From CAYJBH01 sp964371365 (GTDB lineage Bacteria; Bacillota; Clostridia; Oscillospirales; Ruminococcaceae), in assembly GCA_964371365.1 (NCBI GenBank), contig CAYJMO010000027.1, forward strand, positions 1 to 24,311: DNA of 24,311 nt. Direction: 5' to 3'. The notes under the pieces are model-generated. The model was given only the letters and a program-made list of their open reading frames with translations. It ran no database searches and was not told the origin of the DNA. The number at the start of each line of letters is the position of its first letter. Positions within the stretch are counted from its first letter, which is position 1. Positions 7,618 to 16,092 of the stretch are shown in pieces. The position numbers and the translations under genes are program-made.

Positions 7618-10254
7618 CTATTCCGCCGCCGAGATCCTGCGCTCGGCGAGTTGCATCTTGCTGACCAGCACGGCTCGGGGTTTTGAGCCCTCGTATCCGC
7701 CAATAAGTCCTGCCGTCTCCAGCTCGTCCATTATCCTCGCCGCACGTGCATAGCCGAGTTTTAACCTGCGCTGTAGAAGTGAGGTCGATGCCATGCCTGC
7801 CTCGGCAACCACCTCGGCGGCATCCCAAAACATGATATCCACATCCGGCTCGCCATCCTCACCCTGTGAGGTGTTTGCCGATTTTTTGCCACCCTTGCCC
7901 GGCTCCTGCGCCGCAATCTTCTCGGCACTCTCGATTAGCTCCTCGTCGTAGTCGGCAGTCTTTTGTTTTTTCACAAAATCTAATACACCGCGTATCTCGC
8001 TGTCCTTGACAAAGTTGCCCTGTATACGCAGTGGCTTGCCTGCACCGACCGGCATGTAGAGCATGTCACCACTGCCGAGCAATTTTTCCGCCCCTCCACC
8101 GTCCAAAATAGTACGGCTGTCGATCTGACTGGAGACGGCGAACGCAATTCGTGACGGGATATTCGCCTTAATAAGTCCGGTGATAACGTCCACCGACGGG
8201 CGCTGGGTTGCTACAATAAGGTGCATACCGGCGGCACGTGCCTTTTGTGCTATACGGCAGATATAGTCCTCCACCTCCTTGCCGGACACCATCATAAGGT
8301 CGGCGAGCTCATCTATAATAATGGCAATATAGGGCATGTGCTCTAACTCCATGTCGGGATTTTGAGCGGCAAGCGCATTAAAACTGCGTATGTCGCGCAC
8401 ATTATTCTCCGCAAAACAGCGATATCGACGTTCCATCTCGGCAACTGCGGCACCGAGTGCACCTGCCGCCTTGCGTGGCTCCGTCACCACCGGCATCAGC
8501 AGGTGAGGTATCCCGTTATAGTCGGCAAGCTCCACCACCTTGGGGTCGATGAGTATCAGACGCAACTGGTGTGGTGTTGCCTTACACAAAAAGCTGATTA
8601 TACAGCTGTTGATACAGACCGACTTACCGCTACCGGTCGAACCTGCTATCAAAAGATGGGGCATGCGTGAGAGGTCCGCGACCTGCACCTGTCCGGCAAT
8701 GTCCTGACCGAGCGCGATGGTAACCGGTGACTCCTGTGATTTAAATTCACGGCTGTCCAGCACACTGCGTATGCCGACCGGCACTACCGTCTTGTTGGGC
8801 ACCTCTATGCCGACCGCCGCCTTGTTTGGTATCGGAGCTTCAATCCTCACCCCTGCGGTGGCAAGGTTGAGGGCGAGGTCGTCTGCGAGGGCGGTTATCT
8901 TGCTTATCTTAACGCCTGCGAGCGGTTGCAACTCATACCTTGTGAGCGTCGGCCCACGGCTGATATCCATCATTCGTGTCTCAACGCCGAAGCTTTTAAG
9001 TGTGCTTACAAGCAGGTCGGCGGTGGTGCGCATCTCCTGTTGTGCGCCGTCTTCCGACACTATTTTTTGCGGTTCAAAAAATTCGACCGACGGCAGTTCA
9101 TAGCCGGCGAGCATCATCGGGGCTACACTGAGCACCTCGTCATCCTCTATTCGTCGGGTGACTGCCTTTTCGATAAGGCTCTCAATCGCAAGGTTGTTTG
9201 AAAGCTCACCGACAGGTTGTTCATTCTCGGTCGGCGCCCCCTGTTCAGGTTCAGAGTTAAGTATGTAATCTATTGATTTTTGGAACGGGTCATTCGGTGT
9301 GAGTGGTTTGTCCGGTTGCTCTGTAGCGGTCGTCGACTCCTCCGGTTCATCCTCTACCTCATTAAAAACGACTCCCTCGACACGGTCGTTTGCGATGATG
9401 GCGGTAGCACCGGGGATTGCTGAAACCTGTGATATCGGCATCGCTACCGGCACCGCCTGTGCGACCGAGACGGTGGAGCGGATAAGTCCATTTTCCACTA
9501 TGTTGGGGTCGGGGGTAAACGGTGGTTCTGCCTCGCCCGATTCCTCCTTAATGTCCTCGCCGAGCGGCAGATCAAGGTTGATTTTTCTACGGCTGAAAGG
9601 TCGCTCATGAGGCGCCTTTTCCGGCAGATAAACCGCCTCTTTTTTCGGTTTTGCCACCGTTTGTTTTGTGGAAGATGACTTCGCCGACCATCCATCGGTA
9701 AAGTACCGTATGGCACGACGGCAGAAAACATAGATATCATAAGGGGTCATGCCGCTTAGAACCATAAAGATGATAATTCCGAGCAGTATCAGTATTATGT
9801 TGGCGACCGGACGACCGAGCAGTGCAACGAGCGGCAGTCCGAACAGCGCGACCACGACACCGCCGCCGTCGTTTTGTTTACCGAGTTCGGCGAGCTGTTC
9901 CACCGTGTCGGAAAGATCTCCGGCAGTTAATTCATTGGAGGAAAAGACGAAGAAAAGGGAGGAAAACATCACCACAAACACACCGGAAAATATCGCCTTG
10001 ACCTTTAGCGGTTGTTCCATGCCGGCGAGCACCGCGAGGTAGACCAGCAGAACGCCGATGGTGTATCCACCAAAGCCAAAGAGTGAAAAATACAGGTCTT
10101 TGAAGTTGTTCCAATGCTGTGAACCGTCCACAAAACATACTACAAAACAGAATACTCCAAGACCGAACAAAATTATGCTGAGTAGAATATGATTGATAAC
10201 CGGCTCCGATTTTGCCGGTTGTTTTTTTGGTGGTTGCTTCCTCTGTGTTGCCAT
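7618..10254 (-). CDS. ftsK: DNA translocase FtsK/SpoIIIE
   Basis: FtsK/SpoIIIE pumps chromosomal DNA across the closing septum and is membrane-anchored. The 878-residue protein has about four N-terminal membrane segments (residues ~22-170), a long variable linker (~180-400), and a RecA-like motor: Walker A IAGSTGSGKSVCINS near 536-550, Walker B IAIIIDELADLMM near 643-655, and VATQRPSVDVITG near 681. The last ~65 residues form the winged-helix gamma domain (DIMFWDAAEVVAEAGMASTS, LQRRLKLGYARAARIMDELE) that reads octameric orientation sequences in the family. Length and layout fit the Bacillota proteins. The ATG at 10254 has GGA-type sequences (AAGGAA, AAGGA) upstream, 18 bases after the uppP stop, so uppP-ftsK is a tight pair. 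FtsK and SpoIIIE cannot be separated from sequence alone. Confidence 0.95.
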   Translation of the reverse strand: MATQRKQPPKKQPAKSEPVINHILLSIILFGLGVFCFVVCFVDGSQHWNNFKDLYFSLFGFGGYTIGVLLVYLAVLAGMEQPLKVKAIFSGVFVVMFSSLFFVFSSNELTAGDLSDTVEQLAELGKQNDGGGVVVALFGLPLVALLGRPVANIILILLGIIIFMVLSGMTPYDIYVFCRRAIRYFTDGWSAKSSSTKQTVAKPKKEAVYLPEKAPHERPFSRRKINLDLPLGEDIKEESGEAEPPFTPDPNIVENGLIRSTVSVAQAVPVAMPISQVSAIPGATAIIANDRVEGVVFNEVEDEPEESTTATEQPDKPLTPNDPFQKSIDYILNSEPEQGAPTENEQPVGELSNNLAIESLIEKAVTRRIEDDEVLSVAPMMLAGYELPSVEFFEPQKIVSEDGAQQEMRTTADLLVSTLKSFGVETRMMDISRGPTLTRYELQPLAGVKISKITALADDLALNLATAGVRIEAPIPNKAAVGIEVPNKTVVPVGIRSVLDSREFKSQESPVTIALGQDIAGQVQVADLSRMPHLLIAGSTGSGKSVCINSCIISFLCKATPHQLRLILIDPKVVELADYNGIPHLLMPVVTEPRKAAGALGAAVAEMERRYRCFAENNVRDIRSFNALAAQNPDMELEHMPYIAIIIDELADLMMVSGKEVEDYICRIAQKARAAGMHLIVATQRPSVDVITGLIKANIPSRIAFAVSSQIDSRTILDGGGAEKLLGSGDMLYMPVGAGKPLRIQGNFVKDSEIRGVLDFVKKQKTADYDEELIESAEKIAAQEPGKGGKKSANTSQGEDGEPDVDIMFWDAAEVVAEAGMASTSLLQRRLKLGYARAARIMDELETAGLIGGYEGSKPRAVLVSKMQLAERRISAAE

Positions 10255-10272
10255 TCCTTGTTAAAATTCCTT

Positions 10273-11115
10273 TCAAACTATATAGCTGTAAATCCCGAAT
10301 GAAATGCTGATGATTCCGATGATGAGGGTATAGATAGCAAAGATACGAAATTTGTTCTTTTTTAGTACGAGTTGCAAGAGCTTGATGCTCGCGACACCGG
10401 AGATAAGTGCGGTCACAAAGCCTACAACGGTGGGCAGGATAGGTAGTGTGAAGCCGGTCTCGAGCATGTCGAAAAATTCTAAAACCGCACCGCCTAATAT
10501 CGCCGGTATACCCATCAGGAAGGAGAATTTGACCGCAAACTCTCGGTCAAAACCGCACATCAGACCGGTTGAGACGGTGGAGCCACTGCGTGACACACCG
10601 GGAAGCATAGCGAGTATCTGTGCAAGCCCGACCTTGACCGCATCCAAAATGGTGGCATCCTTGGCGGTTTTTGTGTTGTTTTTCACCGACGAGCCGAAAA
10701 AGAGGAGTGCCGAGGTAATTAAAAAGCAGACTCCCTCCACCATTATGTCGTCATCTTCGGCAAACCTCTCGATGATGCCGGTCAGCGGTAGCGCGAAAAA
10801 GAGCAGAAAGAAGGTGATGGCGAGAAGTATGAGCATACGGCGATAGGGAGATGCATTTTTGTAGGAGAAACGCCGCCGTGCGATATCTCCGACCGAGAGA
10901 AAAGCCTCCTTGGCAAGCTCGATAATATCGCGGTAGTACACGATAAAAACGGCAAGCAACGTCCCGAGGTGCAAAACAAGGGTAAAAGAAAACGCCCCCT
11001 CACCGCTGTTGTCGGTGAAATGTTGATAGAGCGAGAGATGTCCGCTACTCGAAATCGGCAAAAACTCACTCAGCCCCTGTATAAGCCCCTGTAAAAATCC
11101 ATCGACAATGCTCAA
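10273..11115 (-). CDS. uppP: Undecaprenyl-diphosphatase (UppP/BacA)
   Basis: UppP dephosphorylates undecaprenyl diphosphate at the outer membrane face to recycle the lipid carrier for peptidoglycan and other polymers, and confers bacitracin tolerance. The 280-residue polytopic protein shows both family signatures: an N-terminal QGLSEFLPISSSGHL with catalytic Glu, Ser and His candidates, and the second motif LPGVSRSGSTVSTGL with the essential Arg around residue 175. Seven to eight hydrophobic segments follow the usual layout. The start is TTG at 11115, chosen because GAGG lies 6 bases upstream and the conserved N-terminus begins immediately. It heads the minus-strand group uppP-ftsK-ygiQ and is divergent from the lipid kinase. 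Confidence 0.97.
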   Translation of the reverse strand: MSIVDGFLQGLIQGLSEFLPISSSGHLSLYQHFTDNSGEGAFSFTLVLHLGTLLAVFIVYYRDIIELAKEAFLSVGDIARRRFSYKNASPYRRMLILLAITFFLLFFALPLTGIIERFAEDDDIMVEGVCFLITSALLFFGSSVKNNTKTAKDATILDAVKVGLAQILAMLPGVSRSGSTVSTGLMCGFDREFAVKFSFLMGIPAILGGAVLEFFDMLETGFTLPILPTVVGFVTALISGVASIKLLQLVLKKNKFRIFAIYTLIIGIISISFGIYSYIV

Positions 11116-11165
11116 TATCTACCTCTTTTGTTGTTTTTAATATAATATAATATCATATTTAGTTA

Positions 11166-11174
11166 ATTATACCA
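11166..11174 (-). promoter_or_regulatory. Extended -10 promoter of uppP
   Basis: On the minus strand TGG-TATAAT forms an extended -10 about 50 bases before the uppP TTG start. The -35 region at 17 bases (TTTTAA) is poor, which is tolerated when an extended -10 is present. The region between is very AT-rich. Confidence 0.55.
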
Positions 11175-11245
11175 TATTCTCAGGGGAATTAAAAGGGGTT
11201 TTTCGCCTTTTCTTTAACCGGCGGATAAATTCCACCGTGGGACTG

Positions 11246-11268
11246 ATTTTTAGGAATTTACTAAAAAT
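11246..11268. repeat. Perfect 8-bp inverted repeat in the divergent intergenic region
   Basis: ATTTTTAG and CTAAAAAT face each other across the 7-base spacer GAATTTA, between the two divergent promoters. It could be an operator or an AT-rich hairpin; there is no further support for either. Confidence 0.35.
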
Positions 11269-11302
11269 AATATATTTACCTCTTTTAATTTTCTTATTTA
11301 TA

Positions 11303-11311
11303 TGTTATGAT
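11303..11311 (+). promoter_or_regulatory. Extended -10 promoter of the lipid kinase gene
   Basis: TG-T-TATGAT at 11303-11311 forms an extended -10, about 32 bases before the chosen ATG at 11343. The -35 (TTTTAA, 17 bases upstream) is weak. The predicted 5' UTR is short and carries no clear SD. Confidence 0.45.
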
Positions 11312-11342
11312 AATATCATATGATTGGTTGAATAATACCCTT

Positions 11343-12236
11343 ATGAAAAAATTACTATTGTTAATTAATCCCGGTGCGGGGCGCGGGGCTATGAGTGGCT
11401 CGATATTTGAGGTTGCACATAGATTTACCGCGGCGGGCTATCGTGTGGAGCTCTATCCCACCCAGTGTGAGGGAGACGCCACCGATAAGATAAAAAAACA
11501 CGGCGGTGAGTTTGACCTCGTGGTCTGTTGCGGTGGCGACGGCACAGTCAACGAGGTGGTCGGCGGTCTTGTATCGCTCGAGAAAAGGCCGCCGCTCGGC
11601 ATTATCCCGACCGGTACCACCAACGACTTCAGCTACACTATCGGTATGCCGACAAACGTCGTGGATGCCTCCCTCTTTATTATAGAAAGCGCCCCCACAC
11701 CCTGTGACACCGGCGTTTTTAACGAGCGACCCTTTATCTATGTCGCGGCGTTCGGGCTTTTCACCTCGGTAACCTACTCCACACCCCAACACGCAAAACA
11801 GGTGTTCGGTGCGGCGGCATATGTGGTGGAGGCTATCAAAAATTTTCAGGACGACAGCTCGGTTCACATCAAGTTGGAGTATGACGACGGGGAATTTGAG
11901 GGGGACTACCTAATCTGCATGATAAGCAACACCGTCTCGATGGCGGGATTTCGACGCATGTTCAAGAATGTTGCGCAGTTAGACGATGGGTTGTTTGAGA
12001 TAACGCTGGTGCGCCGTCCCACCTCGTTGCCGGAACTTCAAAAGATTATAAATGTCCTGCTCTCGGTCGAGCCGGTGGACAACAACCTCGACTTTTTGAC
12101 CGTCCTGCATTCCTCTTTTGTGAAGATAACCGCCGATAAGGAGATACCCTGGACCATTGACGGGCAGAACGCCGGAACTCACCGCGAGGTGGATATCTCG
12201 GTATCACACAAGAGCATAAATATAGTTAAAATCTAA
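11343..12236 (+). CDS. Diacylglycerol kinase family lipid kinase (YegS/DgkB type)
   Basis: This protein belongs to the DAGK catalytic-domain family, which phosphorylates diacylglycerol or other lipid alcohols at the inner membrane face. The sequence has the N-terminal KKLLLLINPGAGRGAMSG, the nucleotide-binding VVCCGGDGTVNEVVGGL near residues 62-78, GIIPTGTTNDFSYTIGMP near 88-105, and the C-terminal WTIDGQNAG. The length of 297 residues fits the family. I prefer the ATG at 11343, where the conserved region begins, over an in-frame ATG at 11307 that overlaps the -10; neither has a good SD. It is followed after 15 bases by a cysteine synthase gene. The substrate cannot be read from sequence; diacylglycerol is the default for Gram-positive DgkB. 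Confidence 0.9.
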   Translation: MKKLLLLINPGAGRGAMSGSIFEVAHRFTAAGYRVELYPTQCEGDATDKIKKHGGEFDLVVCCGGDGTVNEVVGGLVSLEKRPPLGIIPTGTTNDFSYTIGMPTNVVDASLFIIESAPTPCDTGVFNERPFIYVAAFGLFTSVTYSTPQHAKQVFGAAAYVVEAIKNFQDDSSVHIKLEYDDGEFEGDYLICMISNTVSMAGFRRMFKNVAQLDDGLFEITLVRRPTSLPELQKIINVLLSVEPVDNNLDFLTVLHSSFVKITADKEIPWTIDGQNAGTHREVDISVSHKSINIVKI

Positions 12237-12251
12237 ATTAGGAGCAATATA

Positions 12252-13160
12252 ATGGTACACGGCACAATTTTAAGCGCAATAGGCAACACACCGCTTGTAC
12301 GCATCAACCATCTCAACCCCCATCCCGACATACACATCTATGCCAAATTGGAGGGGTTCAACCCCACCGGAAGTATAAAGGACAGGATCGCCTATTTCAT
12401 GTTGTTTGAGGCACAAAAGAGCGGCGAGCTGTGTGACGGCAAAACCATTATCGAGGCGACAAGCGGCAACACCGGCATTTCCATCGCTATGATTGGCAAG
12501 GTGTTGGGCTACCCCGTCGAGATTGTGATGAGTGAGGCGGTCTCGGTCGAGCGTCGCCAGATGATAAAGGCGTTTGGAGCGTCGGTCATACTCACCCCTG
12601 CCGCCGAGGGCACCGACGGTGCGATAAGATATGTTCGGGAGAAACTTGCGGTCGAGAAAGAGCGCTATTTTTGCACCGACCAGTTTACCAACAAATACAA
12701 CAAGCTCGCCCACTACAAGACCACCGCGAGTGAAATTCACCGCCAGACTGCGGGTGAGATAACGCATTTTGTGTCGTCACTCGGCACCTCCGGCACCATC
12801 ATGGGTGTCGGCACAAGGCTAAAGGAGCTAAAGCCGAACATCGAGATTATTGAGGCGCAACCGATAAAAGGGCACTATATCCAGGGGCTTAAAAACATGA
12901 AAGAGGCGATAGTCCCCGCCCTTTATGATCCGGACAGGATTGACCATCACATCATGATTGAGAGTGAAGAGGCGTTCGCCTGCGCGCGCGACATCGTCGC
13001 CAAGGAGGGGATTTTTGTCGGCATGAGCAGTGGCGCCGCCATGAAAGCCGCCCTTATAATGGCGGATAGAATCGCCGCCGAGGGGAAAAGCGCCACCATG
13101 GTGGTCATCTTCCCGGATAGAGGGGAAAAATACCTGAGCACGGCGCTGTTTAACTGTTGA
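12252..13160 (+). CDS. Cysteine synthase family protein (CysM/CysK, PLP-dependent)
   Basis: The enzyme makes L-cysteine from O-acetylserine (or O-phosphoserine) and a sulfur donor, using pyridoxal phosphate. Visible residues: the Schiff-base lysine in NPTGSIKDR (K43), the substrate loop ATSGNTG at 69-75, the phosphate-binding loop SSLGTSGTIMGVG near 173-185 and GMSSGAA near 256. The length of 302 residues, NPTGSIKDR and the short region after the phosphate loop (EAQPIKGHYIQGL) are closer to CysM than to the longer CysK. CysM enzymes may use thiosulfate or a protein thiocarboxylate, so the donor is open. An AGGAG lies 7 bases before the ATG, 15 bases after the lipid kinase. No metabolic link between the two is obvious. 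Confidence 0.93.
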   Translation: MVHGTILSAIGNTPLVRINHLNPHPDIHIYAKLEGFNPTGSIKDRIAYFMLFEAQKSGELCDGKTIIEATSGNTGISIAMIGKVLGYPVEIVMSEAVSVERRQMIKAFGASVILTPAAEGTDGAIRYVREKLAVEKERYFCTDQFTNKYNKLAHYKTTASEIHRQTAGEITHFVSSLGTSGTIMGVGTRLKELKPNIEIIEAQPIKGHYIQGLKNMKEAIVPALYDPDRIDHHIMIESEEAFACARDIVAKEGIFVGMSSGAAMKAALIMADRIAAEGKSATMVVIFPDRGEKYLSTALFNC

Positions 13161-13304
13161 ATGCACAAATTAAGAGCTAAGGAAAACGCCTTCGGCACCC
13201 TTTTGTTAATATAGTCATTAACCTTTAACCGTTAGCCATTACTCAAAAAAGTCATTCGTCTAAACCCCCACCAACCAACCCATACTATATTAAAGGAGAA
13301 TATT

Positions 13305-13670
13305 ATGTCCTACCGTGAGAGAAAAAGATGGTTGTTTTTTGCATTACCTTTTACCTTCACAGTCTATGAGCTGAACGAGGAGACGTTGACCATCCGTCAA
13401 GGATTCTTGAATGTCGTGGAATTTGACTGTTATATGTACAAAATTCAGGACGTTACGCTCAACACCAGCCTTTTAGAGCGTATTGTCGGACTCGGCACCA
13501 TAGTGTGTCACACCGGCGATGTCACCCACCCTACCCTGACGCTAAAACACATCAAAAACTCACGCGAAATCAAGGATTTTATCCACAGCACCTCGGAACA
13601 ACATCGTATAAAACAGCGCACCATAAACATGCAGAACATCGGTGCGGATGTGTCCGACATGGACATCTAA
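13305..13670 (+). CDS. PH domain-containing protein (bacterial PH, YdbT/DUF304-like), 121 aa
   Basis: This small protein has a bacterial PH-like pattern: N-terminal basic residues, a hydrophobic strand (WLFFALPFTFTVYEL), then EETLTIRQGFLNVVEFDCYMYKIQDV, where the phrase 'turns on x-G-x-x ... I-x-D-V' is the recognisable core of the DUF304/bPH_2 family. It continues with LLERIVGLGTIVCHT, a typical GLGTI turn. The usual two N-terminal transmembrane helices of YdbT are missing, so it may be cytosolic or peripheral. The ATG at 13305 has AAAGGAG 7 bases upstream. It precedes the transglutaminase-like gene by 27 bases and may belong to the pilus-like operon. The function of bPH domains is unknown. 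Confidence 0.75.
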   Translation: MSYRERKRWLFFALPFTFTVYELNEETLTIRQGFLNVVEFDCYMYKIQDVTLNTSLLERIVGLGTIVCHTGDVTHPTLTLKHIKNSREIKDFIHSTSEQHRIKQRTINMQNIGADVSDMDI

Positions 13671-13697
13671 TTTTATTTGAAAGGATTAATCGGCTAT

Positions 13698-14663
13698 ATG
13701 CCCAAAATTTTCCTGTTATCGCTATGCCTTTTATTGCTGGCCGGTTGCTCGCAGGGTAATCCCGGCGATTCAGATACGGGCGATTCTATCACAATGCCCG
13801 ACAGTGTCGAGACCTCCGTCGAGGCTTCAAACGTCCCCTTTCGCGAGCCGAGTGATGTCGAGTATATTCCGGTCGCCGATGGCACCCTTGTCTTTACCTC
13901 CGACTATGTCGTCATCGACCATTCCAACGCATCAAAAGGCTATATTATGGTGGAGTATGTCGGCACCCATATCGGTAAGATAAAGTTTCGCATTGAGGAT
14001 GCCGCAGGGGTGCAGTACACCTATGACCTTCACGACAAGGAGGGGTATCAGGTTTTCTCCTTGCACTCCGGCAGTGGAGACTATACCTTTAAAACTTTCG
14101 AGCAAGCAAGCGGTAGTGAGTATTACAACGTCGACACCCAGACCCTCACCGTCACAATTGAAGACGAGCTGCTGCCCTACCTCTACCCGAACCAGTATGT
14201 TGACTTTTCTTCGACCAGTGACGCCGTTCTAAAAGCCGGTGAGCTATACAGCTATACCGAGACAGATCTCGACTTTATTGCCGCGGTATTTTACTATATA
14301 ATGGATGTTGTGGCCTACGACCACGACAAGGCAGAGCAGGCGGTAAACGGCGAGATTGCCGGATATCTTCCGGTCATAGACGAGACACTCTCGAGCGGTA
14401 TGGGCATCTGCTTTGACTATGCCTCACTGATGACGGCGATGCTCCGCTCACAGGGGGTGCCGACACGACTTGTCATCGGCTATGCAGGGGAGGTCTATCA
14501 CGCCTGGATATCGGTGCACACCGCCGAGACCGGTTGGATTGAGGATGTTATAGAGTTTGACGGCGAACAATGGAAATTGATGGACCCTACCTTTACCGAC
14601 GGGGGCGCCGACTCAACATATACAGGAGATGGAGAAAACTATGCAGAAAAATATATCTACTGA
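13698..14663 (+). CDS. Transglutaminase-like lipoprotein, first gene before pilC
   Basis: The 321-residue protein begins with a lipoprotein signal (KIFLLSLCLLLLAGC, Cys at 17), so it is anchored outside the membrane. A Ser/Asp/Thr linker and a beta-rich region (about 60-165) follow. The C-terminal half is a transglutaminase-like (papain-fold) domain with its triad: Cys in GMGICFDYASL (C238), His in YHAWISVH (H268) and Asp in LMDPTF (D296). Such domains act as cysteine proteases, amide cross-linkers or peptide binders; the activity here is not known. An in-frame TTG at 13677 is possible, but the ATG at 13698 gives a standard signal peptide; its SD (AAAGG) is distant. Its end overlaps pilC by 23 bases, implying coupled translation with the pilus-like operon. 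Confidence 0.85.
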   Translation: MPKIFLLSLCLLLLAGCSQGNPGDSDTGDSITMPDSVETSVEASNVPFREPSDVEYIPVADGTLVFTSDYVVIDHSNASKGYIMVEYVGTHIGKIKFRIEDAAGVQYTYDLHDKEGYQVFSLHSGSGDYTFKTFEQASGSEYYNVDTQTLTVTIEDELLPYLYPNQYVDFSSTSDAVLKAGELYSYTETDLDFIAAVFYYIMDVVAYDHDKAEQAVNGEIAGYLPVIDETLSSGMGICFDYASLMTAMLRSQGVPTRLVIGYAGEVYHAWISVHTAETGWIEDVIEFDGEQWKLMDPTFTDGGADSTYTGDGENYAEKYIY

Positions 14664-15705
14664 CACGACTAAAAAACTCAGCTATGCCGACCTTGGTATA
14701 TTTTGCGAGCAACTCTCGCTGATACTCGGCTCCGGTATAACGGTCATTGAGGGATTTTATGTCCTGCAGGAGGAATCGGATGACGAGCGAACAAAACAGC
14801 TCTTTTATTCCGTTATATCCTCGTTGGAGGAGGGGGTGTCGCTGTCCGATGCACTGGAAAAAACCGCCGTCTTTCCATTTTATATGATACATATGATTAA
14901 AATCGGTGAGGTCTCGGGCAAGCTCGAATCGGTCTTTCACTCGCTCGTCACCTACTATAAGCGGGAGGATAACCTGCGCCGCTCCATAAAACATTCCGTC
15001 ACCTATCCCCTCGCGATGGTGATCATGATGTTGCTCGTGGTCGGCGTGTTGGTGGTTCGGGTCATGCCCATCTTCAACTCGGTGTTTGTACAGCTCGGCA
15101 GTGAGGTAAGCGGCTTTTCACGCGTGCTTTTAGATTTAGGCAGTTGGATATCGGACAACATCATCGTCCTTGTTATCATCGCGGCTATCGTTGCCGTTTT
15201 AGTTGTTTTAGCTCGCTTTACCGCCAAGGGTCGAATGCTGTTTAAACAATTTAAAGAGCGCTCTTTTCTTACTAAAAACCTTTCGGATAGTATCGCTGTA
15301 TCCCGCTTTGCCGGGGGCATGTCGCTTATGCTCAGCAGTGGTCTTGACACCGACGAGAGCCTCGGTATGGTGCGAAGTTTGGTGGATAACGAACAACTGC
15401 GCGACAAGATTGACAATATAAAACATGACATTGAAGACGGCAAGCCATTTGCCACCGCCATGGTAGAAAACCGCATCTTTTCCGGAGTGTATGCACGTAT
15501 GCTCGCGGTCGGCTTTAAGACCGGCTCGGCGGATGAAATTATGCACAGTATCTCACAGCGCTATGACGAGGAGGTCTCTCGACGCCTTGACAACATCGTG
15601 TCGGTCATCGAGCCAACCATAGTCGCGGTGCTCTCGGTAATCATCGGCGCTATACTGCTGTCGGTCATGTTGCCGCTCATGAACATCATCTCTCAGATAG
15701 GTTGA
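14641..15705 (+). CDS. pilC: Type II secretion/type IV pilus inner-membrane protein (PilC/GspF family)
   Basis: PilC/GspF is the inner-membrane platform on which the assembly ATPase acts. The 354-residue protein has two T2SF repeats: the first at about 15-130 (FCEQLSLILGSGITVIEGFY, MIKIGEVSGKLESVFHSLVT), the second at about 215-345 (RFAGGMSLMLSSGLDTDESL, FSGVYARMLAVGFKTGSADE). Three hydrophobic segments lie at about 121-145, 168-190 and 327-350. The ATG at 14641 is chosen over 14629 because GGAG lies about 8 bases before it, while 14629 directly abuts the SD. It overlaps the transglutaminase gene and is followed after 2 bases by the next gene, so it sits inside one transcription unit with pilT. 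Confidence 0.93.
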   Translation: MQKNISTDTTKKLSYADLGIFCEQLSLILGSGITVIEGFYVLQEESDDERTKQLFYSVISSLEEGVSLSDALEKTAVFPFYMIHMIKIGEVSGKLESVFHSLVTYYKREDNLRRSIKHSVTYPLAMVIMMLLVVGVLVVRVMPIFNSVFVQLGSEVSGFSRVLLDLGSWISDNIIVLVIIAAIVAVLVVLARFTAKGRMLFKQFKERSFLTKNLSDSIAVSRFAGGMSLMLSSGLDTDESLGMVRSLVDNEQLRDKIDNIKHDIEDGKPFATAMVENRIFSGVYARMLAVGFKTGSADEIMHSISQRYDEEVSRRLDNIVSVIEPTIVAVLSVIIGAILLSVMLPLMNIISQIG

Positions 15706-15707
15706 TA

Positions 15708-16019
15708 ATGAACAAGATTAAAACCCGATACATAATCTCCTTTGTCGTCTTTATCCTTTTTTGGATAATTATCTATCGTGGAATGGATTCGGTGGACTCG
15801 GCAGGGCAGGATCTCGGTGTCAAGGCTCTTTCCGATGCGTTGACCCGCAGTCTCACCCATAGCTATGCCACGACCGGCGCGTACCCCACCTCGATAGAAG
15901 AGGTGCAGGAACGATACGGAATACAGATAGACGAAAATAAATACATCGTCCATTATGAGGCGTTTGCCTCCAACATTATGCCGGACATCTCAATCATACC
16001 TTACAGCGGAAATTCTTAA
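15708..16019 (+). CDS. Small membrane-anchored protein, pseudopilin-like (103 aa)
   Basis: A single N-terminal membrane helix (IISFVVFILFWIIIYRG, about residues 9-25) is followed by an extracellular-looking region with ALTRSLTHSYATTGAYPTSI near 41-64. This YATTGAYPTS phrase recalls the 'Y-P-t-s-l-e-e' section of GspG-like pseudopilins, but no prepilin Gly-x-x-x-x-Glu cleavage motif is seen, so the resemblance is structural inference only. The start is ATG at 15708, 2 bases after the pilC stop, with AGG 6 bases upstream; an in-frame TTG at 15702 overlaps the pilC stop. A 73-base gap follows before the DUF4860-like gene. Confidence 0.65.
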   Translation: MNKIKTRYIISFVVFILFWIIIYRGMDSVDSAGQDLGVKALSDALTRSLTHSYATTGAYPTSIEEVQERYGIQIDENKYIVHYEAFASNIMPDISIIPYSGNS

Positions 16020-16092
16020 TGTATGCATAGTTTATGCTTCATGGCGGTTACGGCTAAACCGGAAATAACATCGGAAAGGAGCGGTCATAAAA

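Noticed and set aside
10352..10846. Plus-strand open frame antisense to uppP
   Set aside because: Low-complexity Ser/Pro/Lys translation, opposite a clear uppP gene, no SD.
13165..13225. Terminator after the cysteine synthase gene (GCC-TTC-GGC with flanking A and T runs)
   Set aside because: Only a 3-bp GC core with mismatched flanks; too weak to call.
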